NCBI RefSeq assembly: GCF_023008545.1
Contig: NZ_CP095397.1
Span: 3,461,199 to 3,525,198 of the forward strand
Source of the DNA: Natribaculum luteum
GTDB lineage: Archaea > Halobacteriota > Halobacteria > Halobacteriales > Natrialbaceae
DNA: 64,000 nt
Direction of reading: 5' to 3'
Each line of letters opens with the position of its first letter. Positions within the stretch are counted from its first letter, which is position 1. This document shows positions 25,106-34,085 of the stretch, piece after piece. Under the pieces are notes generated by a model. It did no database searches, was not told the origin of the DNA, and worked only from the letters and a program-made list of their open reading frames with translations. The position numbers were made by a program, and so were the translations under genes.

Positions 25106-26923
25106 TTACTCGAACACCACCAGCGGATCGCCCATGTCGACGGAGTCGCCCTCCGAGACCGGAACCTCGGCGACGGTGCCGCCCGCCGGCGCGACCACGT
25201 CGTTTTCCATCTTCATCGCTTCGAGGACGCAGACGACGTCGCCGCCTCCGACCTCGTCGCCGGGGGAGACGTTCACCGAGAGGACCGTCCCCTGCATCTC
25301 GGCCGTGACGGCGTCGCTCGCCGCGACCTGCGTGCCGCCGCCGTTCGAGGACGCCTCACCGCCGCCGTTTGGCCGCTCGGCGCTCGCGGCCGCTCGTGGG
25401 AGGCCGTCCTCGACGACCACCTCGTAGCGCCGGTCGTCGACCTCCACGACGAGTTCGTTCGTCGCGCGCTCGCCGTCGACCCCCCCGATCGCTTCGGGCG
25501 CACCCCAGCGGTCGACTGCCGCTTCCAGGTCTGCGGCGTCGACCTCGTGATCGAGGTACTTCGTCGTGTGGTCGCCAGCCCGGAAGACGTCGTCTTCGAG
25601 CATCAGCCTGTGGAACGGGATCGTCGTCTCCACGCCGGCGACGTCGAAGTGGGCGAGGGCTCGGGCGGAGCGCTCGAGACACCGCTCTCGCGTGGGTGCG
25701 CGGACGATCAGCTTCGCGATCATCGAGTCGTAGTCGCCCGCGATCTCGTCGCCCTGGGCGACGGCGTCGTCCAGGCGGACGCCGAGTCCGCCCGGCGGGT
25801 CGTACGCCTCGAGCGTGCCGGGCGTCGGGGCGAACTCCTCGGCTGGGTTCTCGGCGTTGATCCGGAACTCCATCGCGTGGCCCTCGATTTCCACGTCGGC
25901 CTGCGCTACGGGCAATTCCTCGTCGGCGGCGACGCGGATCTGCTGGCGAACGACGTCGATACCCGTGACCTCCTCGCTTACGGTGTGTTCGACCTGGATG
26001 CGTGTGTTCACCTCCATGAAGTAGAACTGTGGTTCGGCGGCTGCGCCGCCTTCCCCTCGTTGCGTCTCCGACGCAACGCTGTCCTCTACGAGAAATTCGA
26101 CCGTCCCCGCGTTCGTGTAACCGGCCTCGCGAACGCCCCGACGGGCCGCCTCGCCGATCTCCGCGCGGAGGTCGGCGTCGAGGGCCGGGCTCGGTGCCTC
26201 CTCGATGACCTTCTGGTGGCGACGCTGGAGCGAGCAGTCCCGTTCGCCCAGGTGCAAGACGTTGCCGTGGTTGTCGGCGAGAATCTGCACCTCGATGTGT
26301 TTCGGTTCCTCGAGGAACTTCTCGACGTAGACCGACTCGTTGTCGAAGTAGGCTTTCCCCTCGCGTTTCGCGCTCTCCAGGGCGTCTTCGACTTCTTCGT
26401 CACCACGGACGATCTTCATGCCACGGCCGCCGCCGCCGCCCTCGGCTTTGATCGCCAGCGGGTAGCCGTACTCCGCGCCGAGTTCGCGCACTTCGGCGGC
26501 CGACTCGACGGGTTCGGTCGTTCCGGGGACGACGGGGACGTCGGCCGCCTCCATGACACGGCGGGCTTTCGTCTTCTCGCCCAGCGCCTCCATCGCGTCG
26601 CTCGACGGACCGACCCAGGTGATTCCGTCGGCCTCCTCGACGCGGCGGGCGAACTCGGCGTTCTCCGCGAGGAAGCCGTACCCCGGGTGGACGGCATCTG
26701 CCCCGGCGCGTTCGGCCACCTCGAGGATCGCCTCCTGGTCGAGGTAGGAGTCGCTGGCGGGTGCGGGACCGACGTTGTACGCCTCGTCGGCGTACTCGAC
26801 GTGGCCGGCCGAGCGATCCGCGTCGCTGTAGACCGCGACCGTCTCGACGCCCAGCTCCTCGCAGGCCTGCATGACGCGGACGGCGATTTCGCCGCGGTTT
26901 GCGACCAGCAGTTTCTCGAACAT
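25106..26923 (-). CDS. acyl-CoA carboxylase, biotin carboxylase/BCCP subunit
   Basis: This 605-residue subunit has biotin carboxylase (residues 1 to about 450, [21 protein letters not shown]-grasp loop [13 protein letters not shown]) and a C-terminal biotinyl domain with the attachment lysine in EAMKMEND. It carboxylates biotin for the neighbouring carboxyltransferase. An Ala/Gly/Glu-rich insert of about 17 residues sits just before the conserved [14 protein letters not shown], where relatives have two or three residues; its DNA contains two perfect hairpins. The ATG at 26923 matches the family. It lies 2 bases from each neighbour in the operon. Confidence 0.93.
   Translation of the reverse strand: MFEKLLVANRGEIAVRVMQACEELGVETVAVYSDADRSAGHVEYADEAYNVGPAPASDSYLDQEAILEVAERAGADAVHPGYGFLAENAEFARRVEEADGITWVGPSSDAMEALGEKTKARRVMEAADVPVVPGTTEPVESAAEVRELGAEYGYPLAIKAEGGGGGRGMKIVRGDEEVEDALESAKREGKAYFDNESVYVEKFLEEPKHIEVQILADNHGNVLHLGERDCSLQRRHQKVIEEAPSPALDADLRAEIGEAARRGVREAGYTNAGTVEFLVEDSVASETQRGEGGAAAEPQFYFMEVNTRIQVEHTVSEEVTGIDVVRQQIRVAADEELPVAQADVEIEGHAMEFRINAENPAEEFAPTPGTLEAYDPPGGLGVRLDDAVAQGDEIAGDYDSMIAKLIVRAPTRERCLERSARALAHFDVAGVETTIPFHRLMLEDDVFRAGDHTTKYLDHEVDAADLEAAVDRWGAPEAIGGVDGERATNELVVEVDDRRYEVVVEDGLPRAAASAERPNGGGEASSNGGGTQVAASDAVTAEMQGTVLSVNVSPGDEVGGGDVVCVLEAMKMENDVVAPAGGTVAEVPVSEGDSVDMGDPLVVFE
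26036..26078. repeat. two perfect hairpins inserted in the biotin carboxylase coding sequence
   Basis: GGCGGC-TGC-GCCGCC (26036-26050) and CGTTGCGTC-TCC-GACGCAACG (26058-26078) are perfect inverted repeats separated by 7 bases. They coincide with an extra peptide in a highly conserved part of the ATP-grasp domain and keep the frame. The GACGCAAC core also occurs in the palindromic element at 59351. Confidence 0.7.
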
Positions 26924-26925
26924 GG

Positions 26926-28092
26926 TCAGTAGGACTTGGGGAAGCCGAGCTGCTGGCTGATGTGGTTGTACGCCATCTGCTGGGAGACGGGCGCGAGGCG
27001 GGTGAGGTTGATCTCGCGCCACCAGCGTTCGACGTCGTACTCCTTCGCGTAGCCCCAGCCGCCGAAGGCCTGCATCGAATGTTTGACGGCCTCGATGCCG
27101 GCGGAGACGGCCGTCGCCTTCGCGACGTTCGTCTCGTAGCCACAGTCTTCGCCCTGGTCGTAGAGCCAGGCGGCCTTCTCGCGCATGAGCGCGGCCGTCT
27201 CCATCTTCGCGTAGGCTTTCGTGATGGGGAAGGAGACGCCCTGATGGGTGCCGATCGGCGCGCCGAAGACCTCGCGGTCGTTGGCGTACTCGATCGCCGC
27301 GTTCGCCGCGAGTTTCCCGATGCCGGTTCCGGCAGCGGCGAAGCCGATCCGCTCGGGATTGAGCATGTCCACGAGGACCCACCAGCCGTCGTCTTCCTCG
27401 CCGAGCAAGTTCTCCTCGGGGACCCGGACGTCCTCCAGGAAGACCTCACACGACTTCGAGTAGTTGATGGCGTGTTTGGGGATCGGCGAGACGTCGATGT
27501 TCGGGTCGTCCATGTCGACGATGAACAGGCTGATGCCGTCGGTGCCCCGATCGACGTCCTCGAGTGGCGTCGTCCGCGTGACGATGATCATGTTCTCGGC
27601 ACGGTCGGAGAACGTGATCCAGGCTTTCTGCCCGTTGAGGACGTACTCGTCGCCCTCTCTCTCGGCGGTGGTGGCGACGTTCAGCGTGTTCGTCCCGGCC
27701 TCGGGTTCGGTGATGCCGATCGAGAAGTTTCGCTTCCCGTTCGCGATGTCGGGCAGGTAGGTCTCTTTCTGCTCGTCGGTGCCGTACTCGCGGATGCCGA
27801 CGGCCGCCATGCCAGCGGTGAGCACCAGATACCAGGTGCCGGCCATGCCACAGCCCTCGGCACAGAGGGTCTCCATCGCCAGCCCCATCTCCTGCATGCC
27901 CATGTCAGCACCCTCGTACTCCTCGGGGATCAGCAGGCCGTGGAAGCCGGCCTCGGCGAGTTCGTCCCAGAACGCCTCGGAGAACTCCCCTTTCTCTTCT
28001 TTCTCGCGCCAGTGCTCCGGTCCGTACTCGGCGGCCACCTCTTCGGCCGTCGAGCGGATCAGTGATCGCTCCTGTGATGGTTCGAAATCCAT
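26926..28092 (-). CDS. acyl-CoA dehydrogenase
   Basis: This 388-residue FAD acyl-CoA dehydrogenase has the usual flavin and substrate segments: [20 protein letters not shown], a core around [31 protein letters not shown] and the C-terminal [20 protein letters not shown]. It introduces a 2,3-double bond into an acyl-CoA. In this operon the product would be the substrate for the biotin-dependent carboxylase or the MaoC hydratase. The operon order resembles isovalerate (Liu) and acyclic-terpenoid (Atu) pathways. The chain specificity cannot be read. Confidence 0.9.
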   Translation of the reverse strand: MDFEPSQERSLIRSTAEEVAAEYGPEHWREKEEKGEFSEAFWDELAEAGFHGLLIPEEYEGADMGMQEMGLAMETLCAEGCGMAGTWYLVLTAGMAAVGIREYGTDEQKETYLPDIANGKRNFSIGITEPEAGTNTLNVATTAEREGDEYVLNGQKAWITFSDRAENMIIVTRTTPLEDVDRGTDGISLFIVDMDDPNIDVSPIPKHAINYSKSCEVFLEDVRVPEENLLGEEDDGWWVLVDMLNPERIGFAAAGTGIGKLAANAAIEYANDREVFGAPIGTHQGVSFPITKAYAKMETAALMREKAAWLYDQGEDCGYETNVAKATAVSAGIEAVKHSMQAFGGWGYAKEYDVERWWREINLTRLAPVSQQMAYNHISQQLGFPKSY

Positions 28093-28108
28093 TGTCTCTA
28101 GTGTCGGC

Positions 28109-29788
28109 TCAGTCGTCCGCTTCGGCTTCTGCGTCGTCCTGGAGTTCCGTCCGGCGGATCTTCCCGGTGACGGTCTTGGGCAACTCCTCGCGGAACTCGA
28201 TCTCGCGAGGGTACTCGTGGGCCGAGAGTTCCTCTTTCACGTGGGTCTTGATGTCCTCCGCGAGGCCCTCGGAGGGGTCCGCCCGTTCGCTTGGCACGAC
28301 GTACGCCTTCACGATGTTGCCCCGCTCGCGGTGGGGTTTCGGGACGACGGCGGCCTCGGCGACGGCGTCGTGTTCACCCAGCGAACTCTCGACCTCGAAA
28401 GGTCCGATGCGGTATCCCGAGGAGATGATGACGTCGTCCGCCCGGCCCTCGAACCAGAAGTAGCCGTCGTCGTCTTTGTGCGCGAGGTCGCCAGAGAGGT
28501 ACCACTCGCCCCCGGGCCCGTCGACGAAGCAGTCCTGGGTCTGGTCCGGTTTCTCCCAGTACTCGGCGAAGAAACACGGGTAGTCCCCGCGCTGGGCGAT
28601 CTCGCCAGTCTCACCGGGCTCTACGGGATCGCCCGTCTGCGGGTCGACGACGTCGGCCTCGATTCCGGGGAGGGGCTTGCCCATCGAGCCGGGTCGGACC
28701 TCCATCGATGGATAGTTGTTGATGATCATATTCCCCGTTTCGGTCTGACCGTAGGTGTCGTGGATCGTCACGCCCAGCGTCTCCTCGCCCCACTCGACGA
28801 CGCCCGCCGAGAGCGGTTCGCCGATCGACAGCGCGTGGCGCAAGTCGAGGGAGGTCCCCTCGAGTACCTCCTCGTGTTCCCGGAGCATCCGGTAGGCGGT
28901 CGGCACCGAGAACAGGACGCTGATCGGGAATCGGTCGAGGAGGTCGGCCCAGGTTTCGGGATCGAACTCGCCCTGATACGTGAACAGCGCGGTGCCCCAG
29001 AACCAGGCGCCGAGCGTGTTGATCGGCCCGGTCAGCCAGCCGAGGTCGCCGGTCGACCAGTAGCAGTCGCCCTCCCGGAGGTCGGCGGCGTACTTCTGGG
29101 TGGCAGCGACGCCGGTGACCCAGCGGTGCTTGTGAAGGACGCCCTTGGCCAGCCCGGTCGTCCCGCTGGTGTAGTACAGCAGGGCGTCGTCCTCGCCGCC
29201 GGTCGAAGCGGGTTCGTACTCGCGGCTCGCGGTTTCGAGTTCGCCGTAGTAGCTGACGTCGCCGCGCCGGATACCCGTCCCGTCGTCGCTGACGACGATG
29301 ACGTGCTCGACGGAGGGTGCGTCCTCGAGTGCCGTCGCGACGGTGTCGCGGTTGTCGGCGGTGGTGACGACCGCCGTCGCGTCGCAGTCCGACAGGCGAT
29401 AGGAGATGCCGTCCGGTCCGAACCGCTCGTTGATGCCGCCGAAGACCGCGCCGCGCTTGAGGGTCCCCACGAGCGCCACGTAGTGTTCGGGAATCCGCGG
29501 CATGTACGAGAAGACCCGATCGCCCTGCTCGATGCCCAGGTCCTCGAGGACGTTGGCAAACCGGCTCGTCTCCTCGGCCAGCTCCCAGAAGGTCATCGTC
29601 GTCAGCTCGCCGTCCTCGTCGACCTGATAGAGCGCGACCTTCTCTTTGTTTTCGGCGTGACGATCGCAGACCTCGTGTGCGATGTTCAGCTCCTCCGGTG
29701 CGTTCCCGTCCGCGTCGGCGTAGATGTCCGTCCACGAGAACGACTCACGCTCTCGCTCGTAGTCGGACATGTTGTGTTTCGGTGGCAT
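28109..29788 (-). CDS. AMP-forming acyl-CoA synthetase
   Basis: This 559-residue acetyl/acyl-CoA synthetase-family enzyme has the P-loop-like LLYYTSGTTGLAKGV, the TYGQTETGNMI adenylation motif, the hinge GRADDVIISSGYRIGPFE and the catalytic lysine in KTVTGKIRR. It activates a short or branched acid for the downstream dehydrogenase and carboxylase. The ATG at 29788 is favoured over a second ATG at 29770, because GTTATTAC on the minus strand lies 28 bases upstream, suiting a leaderless start. The protein resembles medium-chain acyl-CoA synthetases more than acetate enzymes. Confidence 0.9.
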   Translation of the reverse strand: MPPKHNMSDYERERESFSWTDIYADADGNAPEELNIAHEVCDRHAENKEKVALYQVDEDGELTTMTFWELAEETSRFANVLEDLGIEQGDRVFSYMPRIPEHYVALVGTLKRGAVFGGINERFGPDGISYRLSDCDATAVVTTADNRDTVATALEDAPSVEHVIVVSDDGTGIRRGDVSYYGELETASREYEPASTGGEDDALLYYTSGTTGLAKGVLHKHRWVTGVAATQKYAADLREGDCYWSTGDLGWLTGPINTLGAWFWGTALFTYQGEFDPETWADLLDRFPISVLFSVPTAYRMLREHEEVLEGTSLDLRHALSIGEPLSAGVVEWGEETLGVTIHDTYGQTETGNMIINNYPSMEVRPGSMGKPLPGIEADVVDPQTGDPVEPGETGEIAQRGDYPCFFAEYWEKPDQTQDCFVDGPGGEWYLSGDLAHKDDDGYFWFEGRADDVIISSGYRIGPFEVESSLGEHDAVAEAAVVPKPHRERGNIVKAYVVPSERADPSEGLAEDIKTHVKEELSAHEYPREIEFREELPKTVTGKIRRTELQDDAEAEADD

Positions 29789-29812
29789 ACACCGCAGGAG
29801 GTTCCGTCAGTT

Positions 29813-29820
29813 GTAATAAC
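29813..29820 (-). promoter_or_regulatory. TATA box of the acyl-CoA synthetase operon
   Basis: GTTATTAC on the minus strand is centred about 28 bases before the ATG at 29788 and would drive the five-gene operon ending at 22851. Confidence 0.45.
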
Positions 29821-29944
29821 TACTTCGGAGCGTTTCCTTACGCGTCGTGTGGAATAAAACTCGAGTCGACGGCTCTCCTCGATCCGACCCCGACGCAGTC
29901 TTGCGTAAACAGTTTCGTATACAGCTTGCCGACTCGAGTGCGCC

Positions 29945-31345
29945 TTACGTCAGGTCGTCGCCCTCGAGGTCGTTCTCGAAGCCGAGGTCGGCCCACGATT
30001 CGCAGACGGCGTCTCTGATCTCGGGCGGGTACGAGTCGGTGACGGAGACGCGGGGGGCGATGTACTCGTCGTCCCACCGGGGGTCCCACGTGGCGTCGAC
30101 GTAGAGGCGAGCGCCGGTGTCGCCCTCGCTGTGGTAGGTCGGCATGCGAGCCGACGGCGCGTTGGGTTCGCTGAACAGCCAGTCGCGCGACGGGTGGGCT
30201 TTGACCCAGATGTCGCCGAGCACCCGCCCGAAGTTTCGCGGACTCGTCTCCCCATCGACGACGACGACCTTGTCGAAGCAGTCCGAGAGCGAAAACAGGA
30301 AGTTCGCCAGCTGCCACTCGAAACCGGCGTAGAGGGTTTCGGTCGCGACGAAGCAGATGCCGAGCCGTCCCTCGACCGGCAAGAGCAGCCACTCGACGGG
30401 CGAGACGCCCCAGTAGCTGTTGACGCGGTCGAAAAGCGTCGTCGCCGTGGCCAGCGTCACGAGCAGGAGGTCGTCGGACAGCGGGACGCCGAGTGGCGTA
30501 AACGGGACGACGGCGTCGTCGCGAGCGAACACGTCGTCCACCTCGAGTGTGAGCGTCGTCCCGTCGACGAGTCGCTCCCAGAACTCCCGCTTTTCCGAGC
30601 GGGTTTCGGGTTGCTGGTCGGCGACGGTCGTCTCGAGGACGACCTCGGCGGAACTGGGGACGACCCCGCCGGCCGTCGGAACGACGGGCACGGCGGCCCC
30701 GACGCCGCGGTCCTCGATCGGCGTCGAGAGCCGGTCGGTGACCGCGAGCAGGTACGTCGCCGCCAGCGCCTCCGACGGGACGCCGAGCGCGACCGAGACG
30801 GCGTCGCCCTGCTCGAGTTGGTCCGTGATCGCGTCGGGGACGCGAGCGCGAAGCGTCCGGTCGTCGATCACCGTCCCGTGGATCGGTGTCCAGTAGGAGC
30901 CTTCGTCGGCACCGACCGAGAGCACGCCGAGCGTAAATCGCGGCCAGGTCTCGTCCGGCGGCGTCGGGAGTTCGAGGTCGCGCACGTTCAGGTCGGTGGT
31001 CGACGCCGCACGCGCGACGTAGGTGACGTCGCGCTCGTCGAGCCGTCTCCCGAGCGCGAGCAGCGCCTCGAGGACGTCGACGTACGCCGGGTCGCGATCG
31101 ACGCCCAGGCCAATGCCGAGTCGCGTCCACGGGTAGCGGCGTCGGCGTTGTAGCTGGTCGACGCCGCCGTAGATGCCGCTGGCGAGTCCGAGCGCCGAGC
31201 CGTCGGTCGTGAACCGCAACGCCGGCCCGTTGGCTCGAAGCGCCTCCGCGGCGACGACCTGCGGCGACGGCGACTCGGGTCGCTCGAGCGACTCGAGGTC
31301 GTCGGTCTTCCGGAGGAAGCCGAGGTGGTTGCGAAACGCCGTCAT
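29945..31345 (-). CDS. UbiD-like protein lacking the catalytic motif
   Basis: This 466-residue protein aligns loosely with UbiD decarboxylases along its length. It has a GPALRF start region, a strand near LGVLSVGADEGSYWTP, and a C-terminal KVVVVDGETSPRNFGRVLGD followed by HPSRDWLF as in UbiD. Where active UbiDs carry the E..R..EGPFGD loop it has PETRSEKREFW (246-256), and the Asn/Arg flavin motif is not seen. It is therefore probably a non-catalytic partner of the UbiD encoded immediately upstream (ATGA overlap). Confidence 0.72.
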   Translation of the reverse strand: MTAFRNHLGFLRKTDDLESLERPESPSPQVVAAEALRANGPALRFTTDGSALGLASGIYGGVDQLQRRRRYPWTRLGIGLGVDRDPAYVDVLEALLALGRRLDERDVTYVARAASTTDLNVRDLELPTPPDETWPRFTLGVLSVGADEGSYWTPIHGTVIDDRTLRARVPDAITDQLEQGDAVSVALGVPSEALAATYLLAVTDRLSTPIEDRGVGAAVPVVPTAGGVVPSSAEVVLETTVADQQPETRSEKREFWERLVDGTTLTLEVDDVFARDDAVVPFTPLGVPLSDDLLLVTLATATTLFDRVNSYWGVSPVEWLLLPVEGRLGICFVATETLYAGFEWQLANFLFSLSDCFDKVVVVDGETSPRNFGRVLGDIWVKAHPSRDWLFSEPNAPSARMPTYHSEGDTGARLYVDATWDPRWDDEYIAPRVSVTDSYPPEIRDAVCESWADLGFENDLEGDDLT

Positions 31346-32853
31346 CGATCTCCTCCGGTGTCGTGTTCGAAGATGGTCTCGTCGACTCCCGCCTCGACGA
31401 GCAGGTCGCGGGCCCGTTCGCGCGCCGCTCGATCGCCGATCGTCTGGACGGGACGCGAGCCGTCGGCCAGCGCGTCGACGTACGCCTTCGCCGTCTTCGA
31501 CTTCGACGTGCCGACCGTCGCGCTGCCTTTCTCGTCCGGTGTCTGGTAGATGTTGAGCGGCACCTTCGGCATCCGCTCGACGCCGAACTGGTGGAAGTCG
31601 CGGTCGGGATCGGCGTGCAACGCGATCGCCTCGAGGGCGGCACGGGGATCGAGCGGGTTCACGTCCGCGTCGACGAACACGAAGAAGTCGATGTGGAGCA
31701 TCCCCCAGGTCGTGAAGATGAAGTTCGCGAGTTCGTGTAGCGTTCCGGGGTAGGACCGCTCGATCGCGATAACCCAGACGGTCCGGGACGTAAAGTCCCA
31801 CGGCACCGCCATCTCGACGTCGAACCCGGCGGCCCGGAGGCCGAGCGTGGCGTCCGGCCCGCTCGCCGCGGTCTGGAACGTACTCGAGGAGTTGCGGCTG
31901 TAGCCGACGCCCGACCCCTCGACGCAAAACGGCAGGTACGGCGCTCGCCGGTGGGTGATCGCGTCGACCTCGAGGACCGGCATCGACCGCCGCGGGCCGT
32001 TCATGTAGCCGAAGTAGTCGCCGAACGGCCCTTCGTCGAGCCGTTCGTTCGGGAGGACCCGCCCCTCGACGACTACCTCCGCCGACGCCGGGACGTGGAG
32101 GTCGTTCGTCTCGCACTCGACGAGTTCGACCGGCGCATCCTGCAGTCCGCCCGCGAAGGCCGCCTCGCTCCGACCGACCGGGATCCACATCCGCGAGGCG
32201 GCCTCGACGGCCGGTCCCGCACCGATCGCGAGCGCCACTGGCATCGGTTCGTCGCGGCGTTCGTACTCGTAGTAGTAGAGGTTCGGCACCTGCTCGCCGG
32301 CCAGAAAGAGGACGCTCGCCTGCGAGGCGGCGTGGATCATCGCGCGGTGGTGTGACCAGTTCTCCCAGTCGCCGTCCGGATCCGGCGCGACGAGCGTCGC
32401 GAGGTTGGCGTACCGCCCGCCGTCGCCCTGGTGGATGTACGGCCAGGGAAACTCGAGCAAGCTGGCCGCGTCGCCCGTCCGGACGACCTCCTTGCACGGG
32501 GCCGCCGACGCCTCGACGACGGTCGGTTCGTGCGAAGAACGGAGCCGATCGATCACCGCCTCGTAGTAGGCCGGCCCGGACAGCCCCGCCTCGAGGCCGA
32601 GCGCTCGAGCGAACCGATCCCAGGGACGGTGTCGCGGTCCGCGGTAGGGATCGCCGACGAGGCGCGCGCCGTCGATCGCTGACTCGATCCGCTCGAAGAC
32701 GGGAATCCGGTCGTCGAACTCGTTTGCCAGCATCGTGATCGCACTGGCCTCGAGGTCCCAGGAGATTTCGTCGGTGATGGAGTTCGTCTCGTCTCCCTCC
32801 TCGAGGACGTCGAGAAATTCGCGAAACGTCCGGGCGGCCACGCGCTCACTCAC
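31342..32853 (-). CDS. UbiD-family prenylated-FMN decarboxylase
   Basis: This 503-residue UbiD-family enzyme performs reversible decarboxylation of an aromatic or alpha,beta-unsaturated acid with prenylated FMN. Cofactor- and acid-base residues are conserved: N165 and R170 in NWSHHRAM, E230 in GRSEAAFAGGL, and E270 and E274 in PNERLDEGPFGDYFGYM. Start GTG 32853 overlaps the upstream small gene by 8 bases, and the 3' end overlaps the UbiD-like gene by 4, giving a tightly coupled three-gene unit. No UbiX prenyltransferase gene is in the window. Substrate unknown; the aromatic-acid setting suggests an aryl carboxylate. Confidence 0.87.
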   Translation of the reverse strand: MSERVAARTFREFLDVLEEGDETNSITDEISWDLEASAITMLANEFDDRIPVFERIESAIDGARLVGDPYRGPRHRPWDRFARALGLEAGLSGPAYYEAVIDRLRSSHEPTVVEASAAPCKEVVRTGDAASLLEFPWPYIHQGDGGRYANLATLVAPDPDGDWENWSHHRAMIHAASQASVLFLAGEQVPNLYYYEYERRDEPMPVALAIGAGPAVEAASRMWIPVGRSEAAFAGGLQDAPVELVECETNDLHVPASAEVVVEGRVLPNERLDEGPFGDYFGYMNGPRRSMPVLEVDAITHRRAPYLPFCVEGSGVGYSRNSSSTFQTAASGPDATLGLRAAGFDVEMAVPWDFTSRTVWVIAIERSYPGTLHELANFIFTTWGMLHIDFFVFVDADVNPLDPRAALEAIALHADPDRDFHQFGVERMPKVPLNIYQTPDEKGSATVGTSKSKTAKAYVDALADGSRPVQTIGDRAARERARDLLVEAGVDETIFEHDTGGDR

Positions 32854-33322
32854 GCTCTAACGCCTCGCGTAACGGATCGCTCTCGTACTCGGTTCGCAAC
32901 TCGTCGTACGCCTCGAGCAGCGACGGATGGGCATCGGCCAGCCGTTCGAACATGAGCTCGCGAGCGGCTGCCGACGTCGACTCGTAGTGGTCCGTTTCGA
33001 CGAGATACCGGAGCAACACCGCCAGATCGTCCGAGCGCGTGTTGATGACGTTCGACCCCTCCTGCTGTTCGCGGACGATGCGCCGGAGTCGGTCCTCGTC
33101 GACGGCGTCGTCGACGAGTTCGACGTACCACTGCTCGGCCGTGTTCTCGTGTGGCCCCCTGACGACCGACAGCGGCTGTGGATCGTCGAGACGCGACGGC
33201 TCTTTCGCGATGCGCGCTCGCGTGTGGAAAATCTCTTTCGTCTCCGCGTCCCGGATCTGGAGCACCGTCTCACCCTCGCCGTCGTCGGGAACGTGCTCTT
33301 CGGCAGTGATGTACTTCGACAT
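32846..33322 (-). CDS. small acidic protein of unknown function, first gene of the UbiD operon
   Basis: I do not recognise this 158-residue soluble protein. It has a beta-rich N-terminal half (about 1-75, MSKYITAEEHVPDDGEGETV, QIRDAETKEIFHTRARIA) and a helical C-terminal half from about 80 (VDEDRLRRIVREQQEGSNVI). No signal peptide, membrane segment or cysteine pair is seen. Its stop lies within the UbiD gene start (8-base overlap), so it is probably made in fixed ratio with UbiD and could be a third subunit or assembly factor. That is inference from gene order. Confidence 0.75.
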   Translation of the reverse strand: MSKYITAEEHVPDDGEGETVLQIRDAETKEIFHTRARIAKEPSRLDDPQPLSVVRGPHENTAEQWYVELVDDAVDEDRLRRIVREQQEGSNVINTRSDDLAVLLRYLVETDHYESTSAAARELMFERLADAHPSLLEAYDELRTEYESDPLREALERE

Positions 33323-33583
33323 ACGTGACGTGTTCGCGAGGCCGTCGGACGGCCCTCGAATGAGACGATTCTCGAGGAGGTAAAATAATAATTCTTGTCA
33401 CCCGGTTCCCGTGGCGAGCGCACTCACCGCGTTCGCAGCCAACCGCTCGAGGTGGTGACGCCGTCGTTCGGACTGACCTCACCACGACGGGTCGATCGCC
33501 GCAGGCTCATACTGCCGGTAGTAACTGGTTCCTGGTGCGACCGCACGACAGGTTGTACCGGAACTGACGTCCAATCGACGGTA

Positions 33584-33988
33584 TCAGTTCTCGATCGACG
33601 ACCAGTCGTCGTCTCGTTGCCCGTACTTGTCCTCGAACTCCTGGATGAGCTGGCCCATCTTGGCGTACCAGTCGTTGAGCATCCGCTGCATGTCGTCTGC
33701 GACCTGTTTGGGGTCCGTCGGGTGGTAGACGTGGTAGTAGCCGCCCTGGTCGTAGTTGATCTGTTCTTTCTGGATGAAGCCCGTCTGGAGCAGTCGCTGA
33801 ATCGAGCGGTAGGCCGTCGATCGTTCGCGATCGACCCGATCTGCCACCTCGTCGATCGTCAACGGTTCCTCGCTCTCGACGAGCGTCCGGAAGCACTCCT
33901 TGTCGAGTCGTTTGAGCCCGTGGAGACACTCCAGCAAGCCCTCACACACCATGTCCTGCTGGAGTTGCTCGGCCATCGAGTTCGCCAT
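33584..33988 (-). CDS. TrmB-like winged-helix regulator
   Basis: This 134-residue DNA-binding protein has a winged helix at about 30-90 (IDEVADRVDRERSTAYRSIQ, then LLQTGFIQKEQINYDQGGYY) and a C-terminal helix (MQRMLNDWYAKMGQLIQEFE) suited to dimerisation. Small one-domain TrmB-like proteins of this type sit next to sulfur-transfer genes in haloarchaea. Here it follows the TauE/SafE gene on the same strand by 97 bases with its own TATA (CTCTTTTAAC) about 31 bases before the ATG. Start ATG 33988 is assigned because upstream codons read as non-coding. It is a candidate regulator for the sulfur island. Confidence 0.85.
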   Translation of the reverse strand: MANSMAEQLQQDMVCEGLLECLHGLKRLDKECFRTLVESEEPLTIDEVADRVDRERSTAYRSIQRLLQTGFIQKEQINYDQGGYYHVYHPTDPKQVADDMQRMLNDWYAKMGQLIQEFEDKYGQRDDDWSSIEN

Positions 33989-34013
33989 ATCGTACCGCTC
34001 AGTAGGTGCTACT

Positions 34014-34046
34014 GCGTTAAAAGAGTTTTGCGAGTGTTGTGCAATT
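34014..34046 (-). promoter_or_regulatory. promoter of the TrmB-like regulator with candidate operator
   Basis: Read on the minus strand, ATTGCACAACACTCGCAAAA is followed at once by CTCTTTTAAC, the probable TATA box. The ATTGCAC...AAAAC pattern resembles the sites at 39012-39039 and 42022-42048, suggesting autoregulation. Confidence 0.4.
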
Positions 34047-34085
34047 CTACGGCGAGAGAATACTCGGCGACCGCCGACGGCTCGT

